Part shown: positions 33,577 to 42,540 of the stretch, piece after piece
Numbering within the stretch: the stretch's first letter is position 1
Layout of the letters: every line of letters starts with the position of its first letter
From: Lachnospiraceae bacterium
GTDB lineage: Bacteria > Bacillota > Clostridia > Lachnospirales > Lachnospiraceae
Length of the DNA: 64,000 nt
Direction: 5' to 3'
Assembly: GCA_910575775.1 (NCBI GenBank)
Contig: CAJTEY010000023.1
Span: 1-64,000, forward strand
Translations under genes and position numbers: made by a program
The notes under the pieces: model-generated
What the model was told of the DNA's origin: nothing
What the model saw: only the letters and a program-made list of their open reading frames with translations
The model's database searches: none

Positions 33577-34629
33577 ATGGCTACAGCAAAAAAACTCCCG
33601 TCCGGCTCATGGCGGTGCCTTGTCTATGATTACACGGATGAAAACGGAAAACGCATATACCGCTCTTTTACTTCTGACGATCCGTCCCCTGCCGGAAAGC
33701 GTAAGGCGGAAGCGCTTGCCGCTCAATATGCAGCAGAAAAGGAGCAGAAGAAACGCAGTTCGGATAAAAGCCTGTTTTCTGACCGCATGGAAAGCTATAT
33801 CACTTCCAAAGAAGCCGTTCTTTCCCCTGCCACGATCCGGGGCTACCGCAACATCCAAAAAATGCTCCTGCGCGACTATGCCTCATTCTGCCACATGGAA
33901 ATCCGAAAAGTCTCACAGGATGATGTACAGAGGGTGATAAACAGTCTTAGCCGCTCAAAATCCCCTAAGACCGTCCGCAACTACCATGGGCTCATAGCAT
34001 CCGTAATCGGCTCAGATTTAGCCCTCAGAACCTCCATGCCACAGAAAATACGTCCTGAGCTTTATATCCCCTCGGATGACGAGATAAGAGCCTTGGTTGA
34101 TGCCGTAAGGGGCACGGAACTGGAAATCCCTGTTCTCCTCGGCGCGTTCTGCATGATGCGGCGTGGCGAGATTTGCGCCCTCACTCTTGATGATATCCAA
34201 GGCGATGTAATACACGTCCATCACGCCCTTGTCCTCGGCACCGATAAAGAATGGCACTTGAAAGCTCCCAAGACAGGCAGTTCTGACAGATATATCAGCG
34301 CACCCGCATTTGTGGCGGACAGAATCCGCGAACTTGGACATATTACCACCCTCAATCCCCACTCCATCACCATCATGTTCCAGAGGGTGCTCAAACGGGC
34401 TAATATAACACATTTCCGTTTTCACGACCTCCGGCACTATTCTGCGTCCATCCGACACGCTCTGGGAATCCCGGATGCCTACATCATGCAGGAAGGCGGC
34501 TGGAAAACTGACGCCGTGCTGAAATCTGTATACCGGCATGCCATGAGCGACAGGCAAAAGGAAATGGCTGACCTTGCAAACAATCATTTTTCCAGATTAT
34601 GCAACACAAAATGCAACACAGAAAAGTAA
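33577..34629 (+). CDS. int: Tyrosine recombinase (phage integrase)
   Basis: 350 residues from ATG 33577 (GGAGG upstream). An N-terminal AP2-like arm-binding part (KLPSGSWRCLVYDYTDENGK), a SAM-like core-binding domain, then the catalytic domain. It has R in MMRRGEICAL, HxxR in FHDLRHYSAS, W in GGWKTD and nucleophile Y in SVYRHAMS, so all catalytic residues are present. It integrates the element into tRNA-Met, whose 3' end lies 29 bases after its stop. The last codons contain the TGCAACA arm-type repeats. Confidence 0.95.
   Translation: MATAKKLPSGSWRCLVYDYTDENGKRIYRSFTSDDPSPAGKRKAEALAAQYAAEKEQKKRSSDKSLFSDRMESYITSKEAVLSPATIRGYRNIQKMLLRDYASFCHMEIRKVSQDDVQRVINSLSRSKSPKTVRNYHGLIASVIGSDLALRTSMPQKIRPELYIPSDDEIRALVDAVRGTELEIPVLLGAFCMMRRGEICALTLDDIQGDVIHVHHALVLGTDKEWHLKAPKTGSSDRYISAPAFVADRIRELGHITTLNPHSITIMFQRVLKRANITHFRFHDLRHYSASIRHALGIPDAYIMQEGGWKTDAVLKSVYRHAMSDRQKEMADLANNHFSRLCNTKCNTEK
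34600..34618 (+). promoter_or_regulatory. Candidate integrase arm-binding repeats, right end
   Basis: TGCAACA at 34600-34606 and 34612-34618, inside the end of the integrase gene, matching the pair at 17290-17308. Confidence 0.5.
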
Positions 34630-34653
34630 AACACCGCAGAAACGCGGTGTTTT
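34628..34653. terminator. Bidirectional terminator between integrase and tRNA-Met
   Basis: 10-bp stem AAAACACCGC/GCGGTGTTTT (34628-34637 with 34644-34653). It serves the integrase on plus and now the tRNA on minus, replacing the tRNA's own terminator at 17099-17129. Confidence 0.8.
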
Positions 34654-34655
34654 TG

Positions 34656-34680
34656 AATAGCGAGAGGGGGACTTGAACCC
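34656..34680 (-). repeat. Attachment site copy within tRNA-Met
   Basis: Same 25 bases as 17142-17166; they complete the 3' end of the tRNA gene. Confidence 0.92.
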
Positions 34681-34731
34681 TCGACACTACGGGTATGAAC
34701 CGTATGCTCTAGCCAGCTGAGCTATCTCGCC
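34658..34731 (-). tRNA. tRNA-Met (CAT)
   Basis: 74 bases on the minus strand, from GGCGAGATAGCTCAG to the discriminator A. The anticodon loop TTCATAC is closed by TACGG/CCGTA, anticodon CAT. T-arm GAGGGTTCAAGTCCCCC. No CCA encoded. Could in principle be tRNA-Ile2 with a modified C; elongator Met is more likely. Confidence 0.93.
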
Positions 34732-34754
34732 ATATATGAAATTAGTAGAACCAC

Positions 34755-34776
34755 AGGGAAGCCGTCTCCGGCTTCC
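34755..34776. other. Hairpin between the two tRNA genes
   Basis: 8-bp stem GGGAAGCC/GGCTTCCC with a 6-base loop and no T-run; a processing signal or weak terminator of tRNA-Val. Confidence 0.45.
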
Positions 34777-34780
34777 CAAA

Positions 34781-34853
34781 TGGGGCCTATAGGGCTCGAA
34801 CCTATGACCCTCTGCTTGTAAGGCAGATGCTCTCCCAGCTGAGCTAAGACCCC
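34781..34853 (-). tRNA. tRNA-Val (TAC)
   Basis: 73 bases, GGGGTCTTAGCTCAG start, anticodon loop TTACAAG (TAC), acceptor paired AGGCCCC, discriminator A, no CCA encoded. Confidence 0.93.
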
Positions 34854-35002
34854 GTTTATTTGCGGGTCACTCTCGCAACCCGCTCTGCTAGTATACAATT
34901 GTTTCCTATGGCTTGTCAACCCTTTTTCCTATTTTTTTCAGTCAAATTTCTCAATTTGTTTTCAGCCCGCATTTACCGCCTGTTTTTAATCGTCAAATAC
35001 CG

Positions 35003-36781
35003 CTACATCCTCTCAGGCGCTGAAAAACCAAGCAGGTCAATGCAGGTCTCCAGCACATCCTTGGTCAATGCAAGCAGCGCAATCCAGCCTGCTTTTTTCT
35101 GTCCGCTCTCTTCCGTGAGGATCTTCGTCTCATGGTAGAAATGGTTGAACGCATTGGCCAGATCGTATATATAGGCACAGATTTTGTGAGGCGCAATCTC
35201 CTCGCAAGCTGTCTCTATCATGGCGTTGTATTTCGCAAGTTCCAGCATCAGACTCTTCTCGGATCCGTTCACTGCCTCATCAATGACCACACCAGTCAAA
35301 TCCCCGTCCTGCTCCTCATACTTGGCGAGAATTGACTTGATCCGTACAATGGTGTAGAGAATGTACGGGCCGGTATCTCCCTCAAAGGAAGTAAACCTGT
35401 CCATATCGAAAATATAATCCTTGGATGCCTGATTGGACAGATCACCGTACTTGATCGCCGCCAGTCCGACGATTTTCGCAGTTTCCACAGCCTGCTCCAT
35501 ATCAATCTCATAGCCCTTCGTCTCCGCATTCTCGCGGATCTTGCGGATCATCTCCTCATTGATCTCACGGATCAGGTTCTCCAGCCGCATGACGCCTCCC
35601 TCTCTTGTCTTAAAGGGCTTGCCGTCCCTGCCGTTCATGGTGCCAAAGCCGATGTGCACAAGCTCTGTATCTTCATTGACCAGCTTGGTCTTTTTCGCAC
35701 AGCGGAACACCTGCTCAAAATACAGATCCTGTCTCTTATCGGTCAGATAAATCAGTTTGTCCGGGTGGAAGTTTTCCATGCGGTCCATAATGGTTGCCAG
35801 ATCCGTTGTATTGTAGAGGGAAGCGCCATCAGATTTTAAGATCATGCAGGGAGGTACTTCCTTTGTGTCCGTCTCCTCCTTCACGTCAACAACCAGCGCA
35901 CCGTCGCTCTCGTAAGCGTAGCCGCCTTTCTTCATGGCTTCCACCATGCCCGGTATGATATCGTGTACGTCGGACTCGCCTTTCCAGAGGTCAAATTCCA
36001 CATTCAGATTGGCATAGTTTTTCTTTAAGTCTGCCACCGACACAGCGATGATATGATCCCAAAGCGCGCGGTACCCGCGCACGCCGCTCTGCAGCTTGTA
36101 GGTGGCATCCATAGCGTCTGCCTTGTAGGCCTCATCCTCCTTGGATTTGGCGCTGGCGGCAGGATAAATTTCCTCCAGCTCAGATATGGTAAACGGCGCA
36201 TCCTTCGGGTATTCACCCTCGTAGGAATCATCAAAATAGATCAAGTCAGGCTGTCTTTTCTGCAGTTCCGTGATGATAAGCCCCATCTGCAGTCCCCAGT
36301 CCCCAAGATGAATGTCGCCGATCACCTCATGCCCCGCATAACGGCAGATCCGCTTGATGCTCTCTCCAATAATACCGGAGCGCAGATGTCCCACATGGAG
36401 CGGTTTTGCCACATTTGGACCGCCATAGTCAATAATCATTTTCTTTGACTCCGGCGTCTGGAACCCGAACTTCTCCGCGCCGGACATCTCCCGCAGGTAA
36501 TCCCGCACAAAAGACTCCTTCACTTTCATATTCAGAAAACCGGGAGCCACGGCGCAAACCTCTGACAGCACAGCATTCTCCTGCAGTTTCTCCGCCACTT
36601 CCTGCGCGATCATCAGAGGCGCCTTATGGTATTTCTTCGCCCCCGCCATAGCGCCGTTGCACTGGTATTCACACAGATCCGGCCTGTTTGACAATGTCAC
36701 CCTGCCAAGTCCGGCATCATACCCAGCCTCCGCAAACGCCTTTTTCATTTCTTCTGATATCAAGTCCAATATTTTCTGCAT
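35003..36781 (-). CDS. argS: Arginyl-tRNA synthetase
   Basis: Class I synthetase, about 592 residues. The HIGH motif is HVGH in NVAKPLHVGHLRS. The anticodon-binding C-terminal domain shows FNHFYHETKILTEE and ends LLGFSAPERM, which is diagnostic. ATG 36781 has GGAGAG upstream; ATG 36793 would add 4 residues. A GTGTGA/TCACAC hairpin (36805-36820) lies in the 185-base leader; no T-box was seen. Confidence 0.96.
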   Translation of the reverse strand: MQKILDLISEEMKKAFAEAGYDAGLGRVTLSNRPDLCEYQCNGAMAGAKKYHKAPLMIAQEVAEKLQENAVLSEVCAVAPGFLNMKVKESFVRDYLREMSGAEKFGFQTPESKKMIIDYGGPNVAKPLHVGHLRSGIIGESIKRICRYAGHEVIGDIHLGDWGLQMGLIITELQKRQPDLIYFDDSYEGEYPKDAPFTISELEEIYPAASAKSKEDEAYKADAMDATYKLQSGVRGYRALWDHIIAVSVADLKKNYANLNVEFDLWKGESDVHDIIPGMVEAMKKGGYAYESDGALVVDVKEETDTKEVPPCMILKSDGASLYNTTDLATIMDRMENFHPDKLIYLTDKRQDLYFEQVFRCAKKTKLVNEDTELVHIGFGTMNGRDGKPFKTREGGVMRLENLIREINEEMIRKIRENAETKGYEIDMEQAVETAKIVGLAAIKYGDLSNQASKDYIFDMDRFTSFEGDTGPYILYTIVRIKSILAKYEEQDGDLTGVVIDEAVNGSEKSLMLELAKYNAMIETACEEIAPHKICAYIYDLANAFNHFYHETKILTEESGQKKAGWIALLALTKDVLETCIDLLGFSAPERM

Positions 36782-36966
36782 TCTGCTCTCCATTCCGGCG
36801 CTTCGTGTGATTTTTCACACCGCCCTCCAATTCAAAGCGTCCCCCGCCGTGTCTGCACGCATGCATAAGCCGGGAAATCGCGGTTTATTACTCATAAGCA
36901 ATGCAATTTTACCACAAATCCCCACAGATGTCATTGAAATTCCCACCCGGAACAAAATTACCGCTG

Positions 36967-37701
36967 TCATGTCCCCGCCGATATCTGTCTTCGGGAATAC
37001 ACACACCCGCAGTAATCCTGCCGGTACAGTCCATATTCCTTCGACAGCTCAATCGACCGCTTGTAACCGTCCTTTTTCTTAAAATCCGACGGCAGCCAGG
37101 CAACGCCGCACTCCCGCCCAAGCTTCTCACCGATTTCATTGAGTTTCCCGGCATTCTTTAATGGACTGATGGAAAGGGTTGTGGTGAAATAGTCATACCG
37201 CCCTGCCTGCGCCATCCGGGCCGTCTCCCTGAGTCTCAGCTCATAGCAGGCAAAACATCTAACTCCGCCCTCCGGGCACTGCTCCAGCCCTTTCGCCATC
37301 TCGTAGAACCGCTGCGGCTCATAGTCCCCCTCGATCACATCGATCCGATATGCCGCGCTTTCACCTTCCGCCCGCTGCCCGTCTGCACCATGTACTGTCT
37401 CCCTATCAGTCACCATGACGCTGTCCGTGTTTGCATTAACCTTATTGGTCAACTTCTCGTTATACGCGGCAATCAGCCGTTTCTGCTCCTCCACACGCTT
37501 GCAGTACTCTGCATCCTCGGTGATATTCGGATTGAAATAAAAGACCGTGATCCTGAAATACTGTCGCAGATACTCCAGTACATAACTGCTGCACGGCGCA
37601 CAGCAGCTGTGCAGAAAAAGGGTCGGAGCGCTCCCGTCTGCCGCACAGATAGCGTCTATGATTTTATCCAGTTCCTTCTGATAATTTCTGACCGTGTTCA
37701 T
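36967..37701 (-). CDS. queH: Epoxyqueuosine reductase QueH
   Basis: 244 residues (DUF208 family). Reduces epoxyqueuosine to queuosine in tRNA as the non-QueG alternative. Cysteines expected to hold Fe-S/metal are visible: HSCCAPCSSYVLEYL, VRCFACYELRLRETA and QDYCGCVYSRRQ. A hydrophilic insert (NANTDSVMVTDRETVHGADG) lengthens the middle. It lies between argS and carB on the same strand; upstream 37702-37858 holds no gene. Confidence 0.93.
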   Translation of the reverse strand: MNTVRNYQKELDKIIDAICAADGSAPTLFLHSCCAPCSSYVLEYLRQYFRITVFYFNPNITEDAEYCKRVEEQKRLIAAYNEKLTNKVNANTDSVMVTDRETVHGADGQRAEGESAAYRIDVIEGDYEPQRFYEMAKGLEQCPEGGVRCFACYELRLRETARMAQAGRYDYFTTTLSISPLKNAGKLNEIGEKLGRECGVAWLPSDFKKKDGYKRSIELSKEYGLYRQDYCGCVYSRRQISAGT

Positions 37702-37858
37702 ATTCCCTATTCCTTACTTTACATGCTCCTCTCTGCCATTTCGCCAAAGGATCCTGCCCGCTGTCAGTCATTTTCACTGTGGCTTCTATAATTACGCGTG
37801 CAAGCCACCGGATGACAGCCCGGAGACAGCCCCTGACATATGGGCTCATCCCCGAAGC

Positions 37859-40800
37859 CTACTTTCCCCGCCTCGCAATGGATGCAATATCAATCAGGGT
37901 CATCTCCTCCTGGGTCGCTGCGTTTTCCAGACTGGTCACAAGCGCGGCGGCCGTATCCATCGCCGTGATACAGTTGACGCCCGTCTCGATGGAGGTTCTG
38001 CGGATCAAAAAGCCGTCCCTGCTCTTGTCGCGTCCCTGGGTCGGGGTGTCAATCACCAGGTCAATCCTGTGTCCCAGAATCAGATCCATGACCGTGGGCG
38101 ATTCCTGGGAAATCTTATTTACCTTGCGCGCCTTTACTCCGGCTTCATTCAGTGCAGCCGCCGTGCTTCTGGTAGCGTAAATGATATAGCCAAGCTTCTC
38201 AAAGCGGCGTGCCACCTCGATGGCCTCCCCCTTGTCCGCGTCTTTCACCGTAATAATCATCTGTTTATGCTTCGGGAGACTCACGCCCGCGCCGAGAAAC
38301 GCCTTGTAGAGCGCCTCGTTAAAGGTCTTTGCAATGCCAAGGCACTCACCGGTGGACTTCATTTCCGGCCCAAGGCTGATCTCCGCACCCCGGATCTTCT
38401 CAAAGGAAAATACCGGCATCTTGACGGCAAAATAGTCCGCCGCCGGCTGTAAGCCCGGCTCATAGCCCAGATCCCTTATCTTCTTCCCGATAATCACCTC
38501 CGTGGCCAGATCCACGATCGGAATGCCCGTCACCTTGCTGATATAAGGCACCGTGCGGGAAGAGCGGGGATTGACCTCGATCACATACACCTCATCGCCC
38601 ATGACGATAAACTGGATATTAATCAGGCCGATCACATGGAGCGCTTTCGCAAGCCTTCTGGAGTATTCGGCGATCGTCTCCTTCACCTTAGCGCTGACCG
38701 TGGGCGCCGGATAAACCGAAATGCTGTCGCCGGAATGCACGCCCGTCCGCTCGATATGCTCCATGATTCCCGGAATGAGAATGTCCGTGCCATCGCAGAC
38801 CGCGTCCACCTCCAGCTCCTTGCCCTGTAAATATTTATCCACGAGAATGGGATGATCCTGCTCGTAGCGGTTGATCACTGCCATAAACTCCTCGATTTCC
38901 TGATCGGAAATGGCGATCTGCATTCCCTGGCCGCCAAGCACATAGGAAGGGCGCACCAGCACAGGATAGCCAAGCCTGTTGGCCACGGCCTTTGCCTCCT
39001 CTGCCGTGTAAACCGTACCGCCTGCAGCTCTCGGAATCTCCGTCTCCTCCAGAATCCTGTCAAAAAGCTCCCGATCCTCCGCCGCGTCCACGTCCTCCGC
39101 CTTTGTGCCAAGAATCGGCACGCCCATCTTCATCAGGCTTTCCGTCAGCTTGATAGCCGTCTGTCCGCCAAACTGCACCACCGCACCGTCGGGCTTCTCC
39201 ACATTGACGATGTTCTCCACATCCTCCGGTGTCAGCGGCTCGAAATAGAGCTTGTCCGCAATGTCAAAGTCTGTGCTCACCGTCTCCGGGTTGTTGTTGA
39301 TGATGATGGTTTCATAGCCTTCCCTCGCAAACGCCCAGGTGGCGTGCACAGAACAGTAGTCAAACTCGATGCCCTGCCCGATGCGGATAGGGCCCGAGCC
39401 TAAGACGAGCACCTTCTTTTTCGGGTGACTCTCCACCACCTCCGTCTCTGAACCGAACACGGAGTAATAATAGGGCGTGCTCGCCGCGAACTCCGCCGCA
39501 CAGGTATCCACCATCTTAAAAGCAGCAACGATGCCGTTTTCATAACGCATGTTCTTTATTTCATCCTCGGTTTTCCCCGTCAGCCTTGCAATCACGCAGT
39601 CTGGAAACTCGATCCGCTTCGCCTCTTTCAGAAGTTCCACCGTCAGCGGCTCCTTTAAAAGCCGTTCCTCCATCTCCGTGAGTATGGCAATCTTATCAAT
39701 AAACCAGTGGTCCACCATAGTAATCCTGTGGATCGTGTCGTAATCCACGCCCTTGCGGACCGCCTCCGCAATCATGTAGATTCTCTGGTCATCCACAACC
39801 TCCATGCGCTCCAGCAGTTCTTCCACCGTAAGCCCGGAAAAGTCATAGCTCCTCAGACAGTCCACATGCTGCTCCAGGGAACGGATCGCCTTCATCAGCG
39901 CCCCCTCAAAGTTGTTGCCGATGCTCATCACTTCGCCCGTGGCCTTCATCTGCGTCGTCAGAGTACGCTTCGCCGTGATAAACTTATCGAAAGGCAGTCT
40001 CGGTATCTTCACTACACAGTAGTCAAGGGCCGGCTCAAAGCTGGCGTAAGTCTTGCCCGTGATGGCGTTTTTGATCTCGTCCAGCGTATAGCCGAGCGCA
40101 ATCTTTGCCGCCACCTTGGCGATCGGATACCCGGTGGCCTTACTCGCCAGCGCGGAAGAACGGCTCACACGGGGATTCACTTCGATCACACAATATTCAA
40201 AGCTGGTGGGATGCAGGGCAAACTGCACGTTACAGCCTCCCGTAATCTCCAGCTCGTTGATGATATTTAAAGCGGCGCTTCTAAGCATCTGATATTCCTT
40301 GTCCCCAAGCGTCTGGGAAGGCGCCACCACAATGCTGTCGCCGGTGTGCACACCAACCGGGTCGATGTTTTCCATATTGCAGACCGTGATACAGTTGCCT
40401 GCACTGTCGCGCATCACCTCATACTCAATTTCCTTCCAGCCTGCAATACACCGCTCCACCAGAACCTGCCCTACCCGGGAAAGGCGAAGGCCGTTTGCCA
40501 GAATCTCCTCCAGCTCGATCTGGTTGCTGGCGATGCCGCCGCCGGAGCCGCCAAGCGTATAAGCCGGCCTGAGCACCACCGGATAGCCGATTTTATTCGC
40601 AAAAGACACTCCGTCCTCGATATTTTCCACCACAAGGGAAGGGGCACACGGCTCCCCGATCTTCTCCATCGTCTCCTTAAACTCCAGTCGGTCCTCCGCC
40701 TTGCGGATGGTTTTCGCCGTGGTGCCGAGAAGCAGCACGCTATGCGCCGCCAGAAAGCCGGACTCATCCAGCTCCATCCCAAGATTTAAGCCCGCCTGAC

Positions 40801-41074
40801 CGCCCATATTGGGAAGCAGGGAATCCGGCTTTTCCTTAATGATAATCTGCTCTAACACCTGAGTTGTCAGCGGCTCTATATATACCTTATCTGCGATATC
40901 GCCGTCTGTCATAATGGTGGCAGGGTTGGAGTTTACCAGAATCACCTCCATGCCCTCCTCCTTTAAGGAGCGGCACGCCTGCGTTCCCGCATAGTCAAAC
41001 TCCGCCGCCTGCCCGATCACAATCGGACCCGAACCGATGACAAGCACTCTTTTCACATTTGGATTTTTTGGCAT
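37859..41074 (-). CDS. carB: Carbamoyl-phosphate synthase large chain
   Basis: 1071 residues. Makes carbamoyl phosphate from ammonia supplied by CarA, two ATP and bicarbonate. Both ATP-grasp halves are intact: VLVIGSGPIVIGQAAEFDY and LGSGPIRIGQGIEFDY start the two pre-ATP-grasp modules, with ATP loops PAYTLGGSGGG and PSYVLGGQGM. The C-terminal allosteric MGS-like domain (DLVIDTPTQGRDKSRDGFLI) is present. ATG at 41074 follows GGAGG. It follows carA by 91 bases, which contain two hairpins. Confidence 0.96.
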   Translation of the reverse strand: MPKNPNVKRVLVIGSGPIVIGQAAEFDYAGTQACRSLKEEGMEVILVNSNPATIMTDGDIADKVYIEPLTTQVLEQIIIKEKPDSLLPNMGGQAGLNLGMELDESGFLAAHSVLLLGTTAKTIRKAEDRLEFKETMEKIGEPCAPSLVVENIEDGVSFANKIGYPVVLRPAYTLGGSGGGIASNQIELEEILANGLRLSRVGQVLVERCIAGWKEIEYEVMRDSAGNCITVCNMENIDPVGVHTGDSIVVAPSQTLGDKEYQMLRSAALNIINELEITGGCNVQFALHPTSFEYCVIEVNPRVSRSSALASKATGYPIAKVAAKIALGYTLDEIKNAITGKTYASFEPALDYCVVKIPRLPFDKFITAKRTLTTQMKATGEVMSIGNNFEGALMKAIRSLEQHVDCLRSYDFSGLTVEELLERMEVVDDQRIYMIAEAVRKGVDYDTIHRITMVDHWFIDKIAILTEMEERLLKEPLTVELLKEAKRIEFPDCVIARLTGKTEDEIKNMRYENGIVAAFKMVDTCAAEFAASTPYYYSVFGSETEVVESHPKKKVLVLGSGPIRIGQGIEFDYCSVHATWAFAREGYETIIINNNPETVSTDFDIADKLYFEPLTPEDVENIVNVEKPDGAVVQFGGQTAIKLTESLMKMGVPILGTKAEDVDAAEDRELFDRILEETEIPRAAGGTVYTAEEAKAVANRLGYPVLVRPSYVLGGQGMQIAISDQEIEEFMAVINRYEQDHPILVDKYLQGKELEVDAVCDGTDILIPGIMEHIERTGVHSGDSISVYPAPTVSAKVKETIAEYSRRLAKALHVIGLINIQFIVMGDEVYVIEVNPRSSRTVPYISKVTGIPIVDLATEVIIGKKIRDLGYEPGLQPAADYFAVKMPVFSFEKIRGAEISLGPEMKSTGECLGIAKTFNEALYKAFLGAGVSLPKHKQMIITVKDADKGEAIEVARRFEKLGYIIYATRSTAAALNEAGVKARKVNKISQESPTVMDLILGHRIDLVIDTPTQGRDKSRDGFLIRRTSIETGVNCITAMDTAAALVTSLENAATQEEMTLIDIASIARRGK

Positions 41075-41099
41075 TGTATTTCCTCCATTTCTCAACCCC

Positions 41100-41180
41100 G
41101 AAGAATGATGCGCAAGCAGCATTCTTCCAGACGAAACATAGTAACTCTTAGCAAGCGTACTCTGCTTACTTAGAGTTACT
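41100..41180 (-). other. Two hairpins between carA and carB
   Basis: GAAGAATG/CATTCTTC (41100-41107 with 41120-41127) and a 9-bp stem AGTAACTCT/AGAGTTACT (41140-41148 with 41172-41180). The second spans the carA stop. No T-run, so mRNA stability or partial attenuation is more likely than full termination. Confidence 0.5.
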
Positions 41181-42362
41181 TTTCGTCTTGATCTTCTCTA
41201 TAAACCGATCAAACAAATACGAGGAATCCTGCGGCCCCGGACAGGCTTCCGGGTGAAACTGCACCGTAAAAATTTGTTTGCCGGTATAGGAAAGGCCCTC
41301 GTTGGTACCGTCGTTCACATTGATAAAAGCCGGAACCGCCACCGCACTGTCAAGCTTGTCCGTATCCACCACATAGCCGTGGTTCTGGGAAGAAATGTAA
41401 ACCCTGCCCGTCTCCAGATCCTTCACCGGATGATTGCCGCCGCGATGGCCATACTTCATCTTGAACGTATCCGCCCCCGTCGCAAGCGCCATCAGCTGAT
41501 GCCCCAGACAGATTGCAAAAATCGGCGTGTCGGACGCATAGAGCTTTCGGATTTCATTTATGATATTCGTACACTCCTTCGGGTCACCGGGGCCGTTGCT
41601 GAGCATGATGCCATCCGGGTGATCGGCAAGAATCTCCTCCGCCGCCGTCCATGCCGGGTAGACTGTCACTTCACATCCTCTGGCCGCCAGCGACTCCGCA
41701 ATATTTTCCTTGGCCCCCAGATCCAGAAGCGCCACCCGCAGACCTGCTCCGTTTAAACTCCGTACGAGGCTGGGCTTCTTCTCCCGCACACCCGCTTCGA
41801 ACGACTCTTTCCGAAAGGAAGCGCTGCCGGAAAGCGGCCCGTTCTCTGCAAGCTCCTTTGTGCCTGCCAGCGTGTATTTCTCTGCACAGCTTACCCGCTC
41901 CACTACCCTGCCTGTCGTATATGCTTTTAATTTGGGAATGATTGTCTCCAGATTATAATTGCTGTCGGTAGTGATCATACCGTTCATGGTACCCTTCTCA
42001 CGAAGGATTCTGGTAAGGGCTCTGGTGTCGATCCCGGCGATCCCCGGCACACCATTGTCCTCTAAGAATTGCTGAATTGTGATATCACATCTGAAATTGC
42101 TGGGAATCCTCGAAAGTTCCCGTACAATAAAACCGTCCGGCCAGGGCCTCTTTGACTCCATATCGTCCCGGCATATCCCGTAATTGCCAATCAGCGGATA
42201 TGTCATGCACACTGCCTGCCCCGCGTAAGACGGATCTGTCAGCACTTCCAGATACCCCGCCATAGAAGTATTGAAAACAATTTCACTGACGATCTCTTTC
42301 CTCGCCCCTATGTGTGTCCCCTCAAACACAGTGCCGTCTTCCAATATTAAAAATGATTTCAT
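41166..42362 (-). CDS. carA: Carbamoyl-phosphate synthase small chain (glutaminase)
   Basis: 398 residues. Releases ammonia from glutamine for CarB. The class I amidotransferase triad is visible: nucleophile Cys in IFAICLGHQLMA and His in FTVQFHPEACPGP with the Glu three residues on. The N-terminal CPSase domain opens FLILEDGTVFEGTHIG. A short insert (SASFRKESFEAGVREKKPSL) makes it slightly longer than usual. Strong ribosome site. Confidence 0.96.
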   Translation of the reverse strand: MKSFLILEDGTVFEGTHIGARKEIVSEIVFNTSMAGYLEVLTDPSYAGQAVCMTYPLIGNYGICRDDMESKRPWPDGFIVRELSRIPSNFRCDITIQQFLEDNGVPGIAGIDTRALTRILREKGTMNGMITTDSNYNLETIIPKLKAYTTGRVVERVSCAEKYTLAGTKELAENGPLSGSASFRKESFEAGVREKKPSLVRSLNGAGLRVALLDLGAKENIAESLAARGCEVTVYPAWTAAEEILADHPDGIMLSNGPGDPKECTNIINEIRKLYASDTPIFAICLGHQLMALATGADTFKMKYGHRGGNHPVKDLETGRVYISSQNHGYVVDTDKLDSAVAVPAFINVNDGTNEGLSYTGKQIFTVQFHPEACPGPQDSSYLFDRFIEKIKTKSNSK

Positions 42363-42433
42363 CCTAGTCCTCCGTGCCTGTTCCCTTCATCCAATCATCC
42401 GGCTTTTTACTGTCCTAAATCCATAATCGCCTA

Positions 42434-42462
42434 ATTATAGCACAGGAGGAATGCGGCATCAA
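42434..42462 (-). promoter_or_regulatory. carAB promoter
   Basis: Minus strand TTGATG (42457-42462), 17 bases, TATAAT (42434-42439), giving a leader of about 65 bases. No PyrR site or riboswitch recognised. Confidence 0.78.
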
Positions 42463-42475
42463 CTGGAAATCTTGC

Positions 42476-42513
42476 AAAAAAGCAGCGGCCCTAAAACATT
42501 GTTTAAGGCCGCT
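42476..42513 (-). terminator. purL terminator
   Basis: AGCGGCC/GGCCGCT stem (42507-42513 with 42484-42490), further paired inside, then a TTTTTT run (42476-42481 on the plus strand as A). Confidence 0.8.
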
Positions 42514-42540
42514 ATAATACTCTTGCACCATATCATCTCA

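Larger units (their letters stand above)
17142..34680. mobile_element. Integrated prophage or phage-satellite element in tRNA-Met
   Basis: Bounded by a 25-bp direct repeat of the tRNA-Met 3' end (17142-17166 and 34656-34680). From right to left it contains integrase, DUF3800 gene, type I toxin, repressors, replication genes, small early genes, terminase small and large subunits, four morphogenesis-type genes and a tape measure. No portal, protease, capsid, tail tube, lysin or holin of normal type is recognisable. The regulatory stretch 29450-33300 is visibly AT-richer than the host flanks. Confidence 0.9.

Noticed and set aside
36782..36966. T-box leader of argS
   Set aside because: No T-box core sequence or antiterminator; leader is too short, with only a small GTGTGA/TCACAC hairpin.
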